Shown: positions 25,385-34,445 of the stretch, in pieces | How positions within the stretch are numbered: the stretch's first letter is position 1 | Layout: each line of letters starts with the position of its first letter | Assembly: GCA_902727895.1 (NCBI GenBank) | Contig: CACVAP010000100.1 | Location: 1-59,970, forward strand | Source: an uncultured Sulfurovum sp. | GTDB lineage: Bacteria; Campylobacterota; Campylobacteria; Campylobacterales; Sulfurovaceae | Length of the DNA stretch: 59,970 nucleotides | Reading direction: 5' to 3' | The notes under the pieces: generated by a model | The model's database searches: none | What the model was told of the DNA's origin: nothing | What the model saw: the letters and a program-made list of their open reading frames with translations, nothing else | Made by a program: the position numbers and the translations under genes

Positions 25385-27700
25385 ATGACAAACCTCTATG
25401 AAAAACTTGGACTCTTTTACCTTGGTCGAGATATTGACAAAAAAACCCAAGAAGCCAGTGAAGCTTTAACCCTACTCAAAAACAAAAACTTTACAACGCA
25501 TGCAGCTATTATTGGTATGACAGGTTCAGGTAAAACTGGTTTGGGTATTGGACTCATTGAAGAGGCTGCCATTGACAATATTCCTTCCATTCTTATTGAC
25601 CCTAAAGGTGACATGGGAAACTTGCTTTTAACTGACCCTACTTTTTCTGCCAAAAACTTTGAACCATGGGTAGAAGATGAAGCACATAATAAAAACAAAG
25701 ATGTCTCTACCTATGCCCAAGACATTGCTAGTATGTGGCAAAAAGGAATTAAAAGTGACCATCAAGATGAAGCACGTGTTCAAAAACTGCATGATGTAGA
25801 AAAAACCATCTACACACCTGGAAGTTCTGCTGGAATTTCCATTAATATTTTAGGTTCACTCGAAGCTCCACCACAAGAAGTTCTTAATGATTCTGATACT
25901 TTTGCTTCTTACCTAAAAAGTACCGTATCCTCTTTACTTTCACTCATCAAAATAGAAGCTGATCCTGTAAGCTCAAAAGAATATTTACTCATTGCACAAA
26001 TTTTAGCTAACAAGTGGACAGCTGGTGAAAACATTTCTCTTGAAGAACTTATAGGGGCTGTTATCTCTCCTTCTTTTGAGAAAATCGGTGTTTTGCCACT
26101 GGAAAGTTTTTACCCACAAGATAAACGTTTTGTACTAGCCACCAAATTTAATGCCATTATTGCTTCTCCTACTTTTTCAGCATGGCTACAAGGTGAAGAC
26201 TTAGACATCCAGAAGCTCCTTTATGATGAAAATGGAAAAGCTAAAATAGCCATTCTTTCCATTGCCCATCTTTCGGATGAAGAACGTATGTTCTTTGTAA
26301 CCATACTTCTTAACAAATACATAGCTTGGATGCGTAGACAGTCTGGAACATCAGCCCTTAAAGCCATACTCTATATGGATGAGATTTATGGGTATTTCCC
26401 TCCTTCTAAAAACCCACCATCTAAAGAACCAATGATGCTGCTGTTAAAACAAGCCAGAGCGTTTGGGACAGGTGTCGTTCTAAGTACACAAAACCCTGTA
26501 GACTTAGACTATAAAGGGCTTTCAAATATTGGAACATGGTTCATAGGACGGTTACAAACTAGCCAAGATATTGAACGTGTTATTGATGGGTTAGGAGGAA
26601 AAGTTGGTGCTTCTTATTCTAAATCAGAAATTAAAGATTTACTTGCTAATCTCCAAAAACGTACTTTCTTTTTAAAGTCTGCACACTTAGAAGACATAAG
26701 AGTTTTCTCAACACGCTGGGTAATGTCTTACTTAAAAGGACCACTAAAAGCTACTGAGATTTCAAGACTCATGGCAAATAAAAAAGAATCAACTCCTCAA
26801 ACCCTTATAAGTAAAACAGCTCACGATGAAAAGAAACAAGAGTTTATTCACATTGACAAATCTATTGAACAACATTACGCTATTGATGTAAGTGGTCAAA
26901 ACAACTTTAGAGCAACCCTCCAAACGAAAGTAGAACTACACTACTTTAACCAAAGTAAAAACATTGACCAAAATGAAGCCTTATGTCTTAACATTGAACT
27001 CTATGAAGATGACAAAGTAGACTGGGAAAATGCTGAGACCTTAGAGGCTTGTCCTAATTATTCGGAAAACAAACCTAGCACTGCAAGTTATAGCCCTTTA
27101 CCTTCAGAAGTGAGCGAAGACAAGGGACTTAAAAAAACAAAAAAAGAGCTTGTAAACTGGCTGTATAAAAACAAGCGTTTAACCCTATACAAAACTACTT
27201 CTCCAAGACTGACCTCTAAGCCAAGCGAAAGTTTAGGAGATTTTAAAGTACGACTCAAAGACATCTTGGATGATAAAAAAGAGATAGATATTGAAAAACT
27301 TCAAGTGCGTTATGAGAAAAAAGAAAAAACCCTTATGAAACGTCTTCAACGTGCCCAAGAGAAAGTTGAAAAAGAAGAAGCAGATGCTAGTAAATCTATG
27401 ATAGATACAGGGATAGCTGTGCTAGGAGCTTTATTTGGACGTAGCTCTTCAGCAAAACTAGGTCGTGCTTTTACAAAAGGTAGTCGTGCCTATAAGGAAC
27501 GTGGTGACATAGGAAGAGCAGAAGAAGCCTTAGTAGAAATCCATGAAGACTTAGAATTGTTAGCTGAGGAACTAGAAGATAATATAGATGAGTTAAGTGA
27601 TAAATATGATGTAGATGGCGTAGAAATCTCTGATGCATCCATGAAGCCTAAAAAGTCTGACATAGCAGTTGAAGAACTTTCAATTGTTTGGGTTGTCTAA
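25385..27700 (+). CDS. HerA/VirB4-like ATP-binding protein
   Basis: 771 residues. Walker A GMTGSGKTGLG lies at residues ~43-53, followed by ILIDPKGDMGNLLL. Walker B is ILYMDEIYGYFPPSKNPPSKEPMM (~328-350), and an arginine-finger-like region contains STQNPVDLDYKGLSNIGTWFIGRLQ. This is the bipolar helicase / DNA-pump branch (HerA, VirB4, FtsK relatives). The C-terminal third is different: a long charged coiled coil (~640-690), a short AVLGALFGRS glycine-rich stretch, and an acidic tail. No nuclease partner (NurA) is nearby. Function unknown; probably DNA or envelope related. Confidence 0.7.
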   Translation: MTNLYEKLGLFYLGRDIDKKTQEASEALTLLKNKNFTTHAAIIGMTGSGKTGLGIGLIEEAAIDNIPSILIDPKGDMGNLLLTDPTFSAKNFEPWVEDEAHNKNKDVSTYAQDIASMWQKGIKSDHQDEARVQKLHDVEKTIYTPGSSAGISINILGSLEAPPQEVLNDSDTFASYLKSTVSSLLSLIKIEADPVSSKEYLLIAQILANKWTAGENISLEELIGAVISPSFEKIGVLPLESFYPQDKRFVLATKFNAIIASPTFSAWLQGEDLDIQKLLYDENGKAKIAILSIAHLSDEERMFFVTILLNKYIAWMRRQSGTSALKAILYMDEIYGYFPPSKNPPSKEPMMLLLKQARAFGTGVVLSTQNPVDLDYKGLSNIGTWFIGRLQTSQDIERVIDGLGGKVGASYSKSEIKDLLANLQKRTFFLKSAHLEDIRVFSTRWVMSYLKGPLKATEISRLMANKKESTPQTLISKTAHDEKKQEFIHIDKSIEQHYAIDVSGQNNFRATLQTKVELHYFNQSKNIDQNEALCLNIELYEDDKVDWENAETLEACPNYSENKPSTASYSPLPSEVSEDKGLKKTKKELVNWLYKNKRLTLYKTTSPRLTSKPSESLGDFKVRLKDILDDKKEIDIEKLQVRYEKKEKTLMKRLQRAQEKVEKEEADASKSMIDTGIAVLGALFGRSSSAKLGRAFTKGSRAYKERGDIGRAEEALVEIHEDLELLAEELEDNIDELSDKYDVDGVEISDASMKPKKSDIAVEELSIVWVV

Positions 27701-27704
27701 TGTG

Positions 27705-27730
27705 TTATAATTCACATAATTAATGTGAAT
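27705..27730 (+). promoter_or_regulatory. Extended -10 promoter with adjoining palindromic operator candidate
   Basis: TGTTATAAT (extended -10; TATAAT 27705-27710) is followed by an 8-bp inverted repeat, ATTCACAT (27710-27717) and ATGTGAAT (27723-27730), covering the predicted start site. The right arm plus the next bases reads TTATTCACA on the minus strand, a perfect match to a DnaA-box consensus. It drives the pseudouridine synthase gene at 27775. Confidence 0.45.
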
Positions 27731-27774
27731 AAAGTTCTTATACTTTAGCACAACTTTCAATACAAAGAAATACC

Positions 27775-28713
27775 ATGAGACTCAACAAATATATCTCGCA
27801 TAACTCTAAATACTCACGTCGTGAGGCTGATGCCCTCATTGAAGCTGGTGAAGTAAGCATAAATAAAGTCAAAATTGAAAACTTTGGGCATGACGTTCAG
27901 GAAGATGACCAAGTTTCAATAAGAGGCTTACATGTTAAGCCTAAAACTGAATTGACCATGATTGTCTACAACAAACCAAAGGGAACTTTGGTTACCCAAA
28001 AAGATGACCGTGGACGAACTACTATTTTTCATAAACTCCCTGGTAAATTTAGACACTTCATTCCCGTAGGACGACTTGACTTTGCTTCTGAAGGACTGTT
28101 ACTCTTAACAGACTCTCCTCGTGTAGCTGAGGTAATGATGCAAAGTGGACTAGACAGAACCTACAACATCAAAATAGACAAACCTTTTTCACCTGAGATG
28201 GAAGAAGCAATGAGAGAAGGACTTTACCTAGATGATGCCCGTGCTGGTGGTCATGAAAAATCTAAGATTTATTCTATGGAATTTTCTCCTTTTGTTCACT
28301 ATGAAGTACGTGGTACCTCAGAAAACTTCACCAAACTTCGTGTAACCATTGCTGAGGGTCAAAACAGAGAATTACGTCGTTTCTTTGGACATTTTGAAGC
28401 CAATGTACTTGACCTAAAACGTGTTGCTTTTGGAGGAATTGAACTTAACAACCTTCCAACAAACAAAACACGTTACTTTACCCGTCGTGAATATGATGAC
28501 ACCCATAAGTATTTAAAAATGGTTAAACAAGTAGAAGCTCAAGAAACCAAAGAAGAAGAAGACCGAATTAATGCTGAGCGTCTTAGAAAGAAGAAAGAAA
28601 ACCAAACAGAAGACCAAGCACGTCGTGCTAAATCAGCTGAAGACAAACGTCTAAAAGAAGCGAAACAAAAAAACTCTAACCGAAATAATCCAAACAAAAA
28701 AAACAAGGACTAA
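27775..28713 (+). CDS. RluB/RsuA-family pseudouridine synthase
   Basis: 312 residues. The N-terminal S4 RNA-binding domain is MRLNKYISHNSKYSRREADALIEAGEVSIN. The RsuA-type catalytic domain includes YNKPKGTLVT and VGRLDFASEGLLLLTD, where Asp is the nucleophile. The segment GQNRELRRFFGHFEANVLDLKRVAFGGI is family-typical. The last ~75 residues are a Lys/Glu/Asn-rich charged tail, likely disordered and RNA-binding. It probably modifies 23S rRNA (RluB type), but RsuA or RluE specificity cannot be excluded. rarA follows after 2 bases. Confidence 0.85.
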   Translation: MRLNKYISHNSKYSRREADALIEAGEVSINKVKIENFGHDVQEDDQVSIRGLHVKPKTELTMIVYNKPKGTLVTQKDDRGRTTIFHKLPGKFRHFIPVGRLDFASEGLLLLTDSPRVAEVMMQSGLDRTYNIKIDKPFSPEMEEAMREGLYLDDARAGGHEKSKIYSMEFSPFVHYEVRGTSENFTKLRVTIAEGQNRELRRFFGHFEANVLDLKRVAFGGIELNNLPTNKTRYFTRREYDDTHKYLKMVKQVEAQETKEEEDRINAERLRKKKENQTEDQARRAKSAEDKRLKEAKQKNSNRNNPNKKNKD

Positions 28714-28715
28714 TT

Positions 28716-29891
28716 TTGTCTTTAGCGTTAAAATATAGACCAAAAACGCTTAACGAAATTATAGGACAAGAACACCTTTTAGCTAAAGGAGCTGTTCTTC
28801 GTACCCTCATAGAAAAAAATGCACTTATGCACTCATTTTTCTATGGTGCCCCTGGTTGTGGTAAAACTACTTTAGCGCGCGTCATTGCGAATGTACTTAA
28901 ACGACCCTTCTTTGAACTAAATGCAACCACCCTTAAAGTAGAAGACTTACGTAAAATTTTTAAAGAGTATACAAATGCCCTTGAAAAGCCTCTCATCTTT
29001 ATAGATGAAGTGCATAGACTCTCCAAGAATCAACAAGAAGTACTTTTACCTTTTATGGAGAATCATACAGCCCTTATCATTGGTGCTTCAACTCAAAACC
29101 CTTATTATTCACTCACTTCAGCCATGCGTTCACGTTCACACCTTTTTGAACTCAAACAAATTCATGATGAAGCCCTACATTTACTTCTAGAAACTATCAT
29201 TGAAAAAGAAGTTATTGACCTACCACAAGATGCTAAAAACTTTATAGTCACATCATCCACTGGTGATGCACGTGCTATGCTTAATTTACTAGAATCTTCT
29301 AAAGCCTTAGAGAATATCTCTATAGAACAATTAAAGTCCATTCGCCCATATGCCTTACAAGCAGGCTCCTCAGAAGCTGATTCACATTATGACCTAGCTT
29401 CTGCCATGATAAAGTCCATACGTGGCTCAGATGTCGATGCTAGTATCTATTACTTAGCAAGACTTGTAAATGGTGGAGAGCCTGCTGAATTTATTGCACG
29501 GCGTTTAGCCATATTGGCTTCGGAAGATATTGGGAATGCTAATCCTCATGCCCTAAACCTTGCTTCTTCTACCCTGAACATTGTAAAGATGATTGGTTAC
29601 CCTGAAGCACGTATTTCTCTTTCTCAATTGGTTATCTATCTTGCTTCTTCACCAAAATCAAATGCAGCTTACCTAGCAATTAATAAAGCGCTTTCAGCCA
29701 TACAAGCTGGTGAGATACATTCTATTCCTGCAAATATTAAACAAGATAAAGTTAACTATTTATATCCTCATAACTATGGTGGATGGGTGGAGCAAAATTA
29801 TATGTCTAAAAATATGAAGTTTTATGAAAGTTCTAAAGTTGGATTTGAGAATACTTTGGATGAGTGGTTAGGGAAGATTAAAAATATTTAA
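28716..29891 (+). CDS. rarA: Replication-associated recombination protein A (MgsA/RarA)
   Basis: 391 residues. It is a clamp-loader-like AAA+ ATPase, with N-terminal LALKYRPKTLNEIIGQEHLL, Walker A GAPGCGKTTLA (~45-55), Walker B IFIDEVHRLSK, and the sensor region GASTQNPYYSL. The C-terminal tetramerisation domain holds RLAILASEDIGNANPHAL and YLASSPKSNAAY. It acts at stalled replication forks. The start is a TTG 2 bases after the preceding stop, so it is translationally coupled. Confidence 0.93.
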   Translation: MSLALKYRPKTLNEIIGQEHLLAKGAVLRTLIEKNALMHSFFYGAPGCGKTTLARVIANVLKRPFFELNATTLKVEDLRKIFKEYTNALEKPLIFIDEVHRLSKNQQEVLLPFMENHTALIIGASTQNPYYSLTSAMRSRSHLFELKQIHDEALHLLLETIIEKEVIDLPQDAKNFIVTSSTGDARAMLNLLESSKALENISIEQLKSIRPYALQAGSSEADSHYDLASAMIKSIRGSDVDASIYYLARLVNGGEPAEFIARRLAILASEDIGNANPHALNLASSTLNIVKMIGYPEARISLSQLVIYLASSPKSNAAYLAINKALSAIQAGEIHSIPANIKQDKVNYLYPHNYGGWVEQNYMSKNMKFYESSKVGFENTLDEWLGKIKNI

Positions 29892-29900
29892 CAAAAATTT

Positions 29901-29926
29901 TGTAGGGTGGGCTTTAGCCCACCTTT
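29901..29926. repeat. REP-like GC-rich palindrome, probable two-way terminator
   Basis: TGTAGGGTGGGCTTTAGCCCACCTTT-type sequence. The stem GGTGGGC (29906-29912) and GCCCACC (29917-29923) has a TTTA loop, with T's on the plus side and a T-rich flank on the minus side. It separates the converging rarA and typA genes. Its GC content stands out from the surrounding DNA. It resembles REP-type palindromes scattered through many genomes (established type); membership of a family here cannot be shown from one copy. Confidence 0.65.
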
Positions 29927-29940
29927 AAAGAATAGAAAAA

Positions 29941-31758
29941 CTACTTAGAATTTTTCTTATCTCTAGCAAGTCTTTTTCTTACTACTGGATCTAAAGATCT
30001 TTTTCTAATTCTTACAGAAATTGGTGTAATTTCGATAAGTTCATCTTCTTCAATCCATTCCATAGCAGATTCAAGTGTAATTTGTCTAGGTGTAATTAGT
30101 TTTACAGCTTCGTCTGTACCTGAAGTTCTCATATTTGTTAATGCTTTACCTTTAAGTGGGTTAACATCTAGATCACCTGGTCTTGCAGATTCACCAATAA
30201 CCATTCCAGAATAAACTTTATCTTGAGCATTAATAAACATTACTCCTCTAGCTTGTAAATTAAAGATTGAGAAAGCAACTGCTTCACCATCATCCATAGA
30301 AACTAAAGCACCTGGTGTTCTACTTTGAACTGTACCAGTATATGCTCTGTATTCTAAATAAGAGTGGTTCATAATTCCCTCACCTTTTGTGTCTGTTAAG
30401 AATTCATTTCTGAATCCAATAAGTCCACGTGCAGGAATTTCAAATTCTAAACGTACAGTTCCATCAGGCATTGGAGCCAATGATGTCATGTTTGCTTTTC
30501 TTTTTCCAAGTTTCTCAATAGCAACACCTTGGAATTCTTCTGGTACATCAACTACTAAATGTTCAAATGGTTCCATTTTAACACCATTTTCTTCTCTAGT
30601 AACAACTTCTGGTCGTGCTAACATAAACTCGAAACCTTCACGTCTCATGTTTTCAGCCAAAATACCAATTTGAAGTTCACCCCTACCAGATACTTTAAAT
30701 GATGCATCACCCATTGGTTCCATACGCATTGCAATATTTGTTTCCATCTCTTTAGCAAGACGTTCTTGAATTTTATTTGAAGTTACGTGTTTACCTTCTT
30801 TCCCAGCAAGTGGTCCATTGTTAACAGACATAATAACTGAAAGCGTAGGCTCTTCAACATGCATTGGGTCTAATGCTACTGGATTTTTTGGATCACAAAT
30901 AGAATCTCCAACATCAATAGTACTAAATCCAGCAATTGCTACAATATCACCAGCTTCTGCTTCCTCAATGTCAATTCTATCAAGACCTTTAAAACCAATA
31001 AGTTTAGAAACTCTTGATTTTACTTTAGAACCATCAGCTTTAATCAATAGGTATTCGTCACCCTTTTTAACTTTACCATTAAAAATACGTGTAATACCAA
31101 TACGACCAACAAAATTATCTGAATCAAGTGTAAATACTTGTGCTTGAGTATCATTGTCTGCTGAACCTTGTGGATAAGGAACTTTATCAATAATTGCTTC
31201 GAAAAGTGGTGTCATGTCTTTATTTTCATCTTCCATGTCCCATTTAGCATAACCATCTCTAGCTGCTGCATATAATACAGGGAATTCAAGTTGATCTTCA
31301 TTTGCATCAAGTGCAACTAAAAGGTCAAAAACTTCATCCATAACTCTATCTGGATCTGAACCTTCTTTGTCAATCTTGTTAATAACAACCACAGGAATAA
31401 GACCAAAACCAATTGCTTTTTTCAAAACAAATTTAGTTTGAGGCATAACACCTTCTTGTGCATCTACCAATAAAAGTACACCGTCTACCATTTTAAGAAC
31501 ACGCTCAACTTCACCACCAAAATCGGCGTGACCAGGAGTGTCAATGATATTTACTTTATGTTCTCCATAAGTAATAGCTGTATTTTTAGAAAGAATCGTA
31601 ATCCCTCTTTCCATTTCAATTTCATTTGAGTCCATTGCTCTTTCTTGCACCTCTTCGTGTGCTTGATATGTTCCAGACTGTTGAAGAAGTTGATCAACAA
31701 GTGTTGTTTTACCGTGGTCAACGTGAGCAATAACGGCAATATTTTTGATTTTTTGCAT
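29941..31758 (-). CDS. typA: Translational GTPase TypA/BipA
   Basis: 605 residues. The G1 motif AHVDHGKT is near residues 11-18, with ERGITIL switch [13 protein letters not shown] (G3) and NKIDKEG (G4). Domains II and III follow, and the C-terminal TypA-specific domain includes [38 protein letters not shown]. It is an EF-G-like factor for ribosome assembly and stress adaptation. Ribosome site and promoter are on the minus strand upstream; transcription converges on rarA. Confidence 0.97.
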   Translation of the reverse strand: MQKIKNIAVIAHVDHGKTTLVDQLLQQSGTYQAHEEVQERAMDSNEIEMERGITILSKNTAITYGEHKVNIIDTPGHADFGGEVERVLKMVDGVLLLVDAQEGVMPQTKFVLKKAIGFGLIPVVVINKIDKEGSDPDRVMDEVFDLLVALDANEDQLEFPVLYAAARDGYAKWDMEDENKDMTPLFEAIIDKVPYPQGSADNDTQAQVFTLDSDNFVGRIGITRIFNGKVKKGDEYLLIKADGSKVKSRVSKLIGFKGLDRIDIEEAEAGDIVAIAGFSTIDVGDSICDPKNPVALDPMHVEEPTLSVIMSVNNGPLAGKEGKHVTSNKIQERLAKEMETNIAMRMEPMGDASFKVSGRGELQIGILAENMRREGFEFMLARPEVVTREENGVKMEPFEHLVVDVPEEFQGVAIEKLGKRKANMTSLAPMPDGTVRLEFEIPARGLIGFRNEFLTDTKGEGIMNHSYLEYRAYTGTVQSRTPGALVSMDDGEAVAFSIFNLQARGVMFINAQDKVYSGMVIGESARPGDLDVNPLKGKALTNMRTSGTDEAVKLITPRQITLESAMEWIEEDELIEITPISVRIRKRSLDPVVRKRLARDKKNSK

Positions 31759-31795
31759 TAAGTGTATCCTACTATAGTATTAATAAATTACGCGA

Positions 31796-31801
31796 ATTAT
31801 A
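31796..31801 (-). promoter_or_regulatory. typA promoter -10
   Basis: TATAAT on the minus strand (context GGCTATAATTCGCG), 38 bases before the typA ATG. Confidence 0.5.
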
Positions 31802-31986
31802 GCCAAAAATTATTATAGTAACTCAATATCAATAATTTATTATATTTACTTATAAAATAAAATAGGAAGAGTGTAATTTTTGTCACAAAAAACTATGTTT
31901 AGTAAATAATAATCAATGATATTAAACATTTTTTAAGTAAAATTTCTATTATTCATTTTTTTTAAAGAGTCGTTTTAATTTCTTTG

Positions 31987-31995
31987 TGTTATACT
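31987..31995 (+). promoter_or_regulatory. Extended -10 for the beta-barrel protein gene
   Basis: TGTTATACT (TGn plus TATACT, 31990-31995) lies 36 bases before the ATG at 32032. GAAGGAGA is the ribosome site. The rest of 31802-31986 is AT-rich with no visible gene. Confidence 0.45.
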
Positions 31996-32031
31996 ACTCC
32001 ATATTTTTAATTATATGAAGGAGATTTCACA

Positions 32032-32682
32032 ATGAAATTAACACAATCACTTGTAGCTATTGCTACACTAAGTACTTTAAGTTTTGCTGGTGGGGATATT
32101 AACCCTGTAACTGTATTTGAACAAGAGCCAATTATGGTTCCAGTTGAACCTGTAGTTGTAACACAACCTGTAGTTGTAACACCAGCTCCAGCTCCAGCTC
32201 CAGCTCCAGCTCCAGCTCCAGTTGTAGCTGCTGCACCATTAGGTCTTTATGTTGCTGGTGGACTTACTGGTCTTGGTGTACGTACCAATGATAGAGTTAA
32301 TCTATTTTCTGAGGAAAATACACAAGATAGACAAGTTGGTGTTACAGGTAGACTTGGTTATGACTTTATGAACTATTTAGGTGCTGAATTAAGAGGTACT
32401 GCTGGTGTTTCTAAAGAGAATGGTAGTAAATTTAAGCAAGTTGGTGCTTATTTAAAACCAAACTATGATTTAACTGATGATCTTAACCTTTATGGTTTAG
32501 CTGGTATATCTAAAACAAATGGTGCATTTACACCTACTGAAACTGGTTTCTCTTATGGTGCTGGTCTTGACTATGGTATTTCAGATAAAGTTTCTGTATT
32601 TACAGATGTAGTTAATTACATGAAAAAATCTAATACTGCATCACAATGGGGTCTAACTCTTGGTGCTGGTTACGCATTCTAA
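32032..32682 (+). CDS. Small outer-membrane beta-barrel protein with Pro-Ala linker
   Basis: 216 residues. The signal peptide ends in LSFA/GG. A periplasmic linker rich in Pro, Val and Ala (~40-68, with a run of Pro-Ala dipeptides) is followed by a ~145-residue beta-barrel with alternating residues and a C-terminal aromatic end (TLGAGYAF), a BAM-recognition-like signal. The domain resembles the OmpW/OprF-like 8-stranded porin families (outer_membrane_beta-barrel class). The gene has its own promoter and terminator. The Pro-Ala run is encoded by an almost perfect hexamer repeat (32182-32217), so linker length could vary. Confidence 0.75.
   Translation: MKLTQSLVAIATLSTLSFAGGDINPVTVFEQEPIMVPVEPVVVTQPVVVTPAPAPAPAPAPAPVVAAAPLGLYVAGGLTGLGVRTNDRVNLFSEENTQDRQVGVTGRLGYDFMNYLGAELRGTAGVSKENGSKFKQVGAYLKPNYDLTDDLNLYGLAGISKTNGAFTPTETGFSYGAGLDYGISDKVSVFTDVVNYMKKSNTASQWGLTLGAGYAF
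32182..32217 (+). repeat. Hexanucleotide tandem repeat (CCAGCT)6
   Basis: Six exact copies of CCAGCT followed by CCAGTT, inside the linker of the beta-barrel protein. It is preceded by two near-identical 18-base units (CCTGTAGTTGTAACAC...). As it is a multiple of three bases, copy changes would alter linker length without frameshift. Confidence 0.85.
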
Positions 32683-32697
32683 GACTTCTCTAAACTT

Positions 32698-32742
32698 GTT
32701 ACAATCTTATTATTTTCATAAGATTGTAACTATTCTTTCTTT
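32698..32742 (+). terminator. Terminator after the beta-barrel gene
   Basis: Perfect 13-bp stem (32698-32710 with 32718-32730) around TATTTTC, followed by TATTCTTTCTTTT. Confidence 0.8.
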
Positions 32743-32816
32743 TCTAAAATATATCTAAAAATTTCACTATTTGATTAAGTTTTTATACATATTTTAAAAA
32801 CTTTCAGGAGATGCTC

Positions 32817-34445
32817 GTGAGATTAATCATACTACTCAGTATATTACTATCAACACTTTATTCAAATCAATTAGATGATAGACTAAAACAAATACTAGTA
32901 AATCAACCCCATCAAGTTTCCCACATTGAAACTGAACGAACTCAAATAGTTCAGCTTTATCAAAAAAACCATAATAAACCTTTATGGATAGGTCATGCAA
33001 GAAATCTCAATACTCTAGTAGCAGCATTACAAGATCCTTATTTTAACTATAAATATAAAGATATACATCAAAGCCAAATTGAACAGTATACTCACCTTCT
33101 ACATGACAATATGGATTTAAATAATAATAGTGAGGAGTTAACTAAGCTAGATATTCTGTTAACACGTGCCTATATTAAACTTATCACATTTATTGTTCAA
33201 GGTGATATAAATTGGGACATGGTTCAAATGAAAATTATGGGACTTAAAGAAGCTGAAGATATAAGTGCTAATTGGGAGATGGTACGTAAATCATTACCAT
33301 CAACTGAAAAACTATTTTCAGCAATTACAAACCAAGACATCAAAGGCTTTCTCCTCTCACTTGTTCCAGTAAAAGCACAATACCAAGAGCTAATTAGTAC
33401 ACTTGATTTTTACCAAAATCTAAATAATTTAGAACGTATTAAATATGCTAAAGATTTAAAACTTGGAGATCAGTATCAATATGTCGCAGATATTAAAAAA
33501 CGTCTCATTCTAACAGGAGACCTGCACAATAAATATAATACGACTGATATTTTTGATGAAGAACTGAAACAAGCTCTTTATTCATACAAGGACCGTTTTA
33601 AATTAGAGCAAAATGGTATTATTGATAAAATTGTTGTTTATTACCTAAACAAACCTATGCACCTTCTTTCTGAGAAAATTATCGTTAACCTAGATAAATT
33701 AAAAGTTTTCCCAAATCATTATCCTCATGAATATATTCGTATTAATATACCAGACTTTAAAATGAACTATTATAAAGATAATCAATCTATTTTAGAGATG
33801 CGTGCAGTAGTAGGTAAACCTGAGCGTCCAACTCCTATATTTTCTGCTAATATGAGTTATATTGTACTTAACCCCAACTGGAATATCCCAGAAAATCTAG
33901 TAAGAAGAGATTTAATTGTAGCATTACAAGAAAATCCTAATTATCTAGAAGAACATAATATTCGTGTCTTTTATGGATGGAAAACTAAAGGTGAAATGAA
34001 AACTTTTAAGCCATCAATGCTTTTCCCTTATGCAGACATATCCAAAGGACATATTCCTTATAGATTTGTACAATATCCAGGAGATGATAATGCCCTTGGA
34101 CGTATCAAATTTATGTTCCCTAATAAATATTCTGTTTATCTCCATGATACAGATAACAAATCACTTTTTCAATACAGATACCGTGTTTACAGTTCAGGAT
34201 GTATGCGTTTAGAAAAACCTTTTGAACTTCTAGAAGTTTTAAAATCAAGAATTAAGCAAAGAGATATAAATATTATTCCAAAATATAGAGACATACTAAA
34301 GAATAAAACTATTAATTTTACAAAAAAATTACCTGTTCACACAACATACTTTACAGTATTTAAAAGAAATGGGCTTACTTACTTTAGAAAAGACATATAT
34401 AAGTATGATAAGTTTATTAAAGAATCAGAGATTAAAAACTTTTAA
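32817..34445 (+). CDS. YcbB-type L,D-transpeptidase
   Basis: 542 residues from a GTG start. The N-terminal signal segment (MRLIILLSILLSTLYS) is followed by the large scaffold domain with a peptidoglycan-binding-like stretch (~225-270). The YkuD domain is at ~300-480, with MSYIVLNPNWNIPENLVRRDLI and catalytic YRVYSSGCMRLEKPFELLE (Cys ~461). This is the layout of E. coli LdtD/YcbB, which forms 3-3 cross-links. The GTG at 32817 is preferred because CAGGAG ends immediately before an ATG at 32811, leaving no spacing for it but 6 bases for the GTG. Its end overlaps the convergent TPR gene by 14 bases. Confidence 0.85.
   Translation: MRLIILLSILLSTLYSNQLDDRLKQILVNQPHQVSHIETERTQIVQLYQKNHNKPLWIGHARNLNTLVAALQDPYFNYKYKDIHQSQIEQYTHLLHDNMDLNNNSEELTKLDILLTRAYIKLITFIVQGDINWDMVQMKIMGLKEAEDISANWEMVRKSLPSTEKLFSAITNQDIKGFLLSLVPVKAQYQELISTLDFYQNLNNLERIKYAKDLKLGDQYQYVADIKKRLILTGDLHNKYNTTDIFDEELKQALYSYKDRFKLEQNGIIDKIVVYYLNKPMHLLSEKIIVNLDKLKVFPNHYPHEYIRINIPDFKMNYYKDNQSILEMRAVVGKPERPTPIFSANMSYIVLNPNWNIPENLVRRDLIVALQENPNYLEEHNIRVFYGWKTKGEMKTFKPSMLFPYADISKGHIPYRFVQYPGDDNALGRIKFMFPNKYSVYLHDTDNKSLFQYRYRVYSSGCMRLEKPFELLEVLKSRIKQRDINIIPKYRDILKNKTINFTKKLPVHTTYFTVFKRNGLTYFRKDIYKYDKFIKESEIKNF

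Noticed and set aside
25385-27700. Anti-phage or conjugation system suggested by the HerA/VirB4-like ATPase
   Set aside because: The neighbours are a YeiH protein and rRNA-modification/repair genes; there is no nuclease, SIR2, relaxase or mating-pair gene, so a defence or transfer call is not supported.
30389-31147. Open plus-strand frames opposite typA
   Set aside because: They are antisense shadows of a strongly conserved gene.
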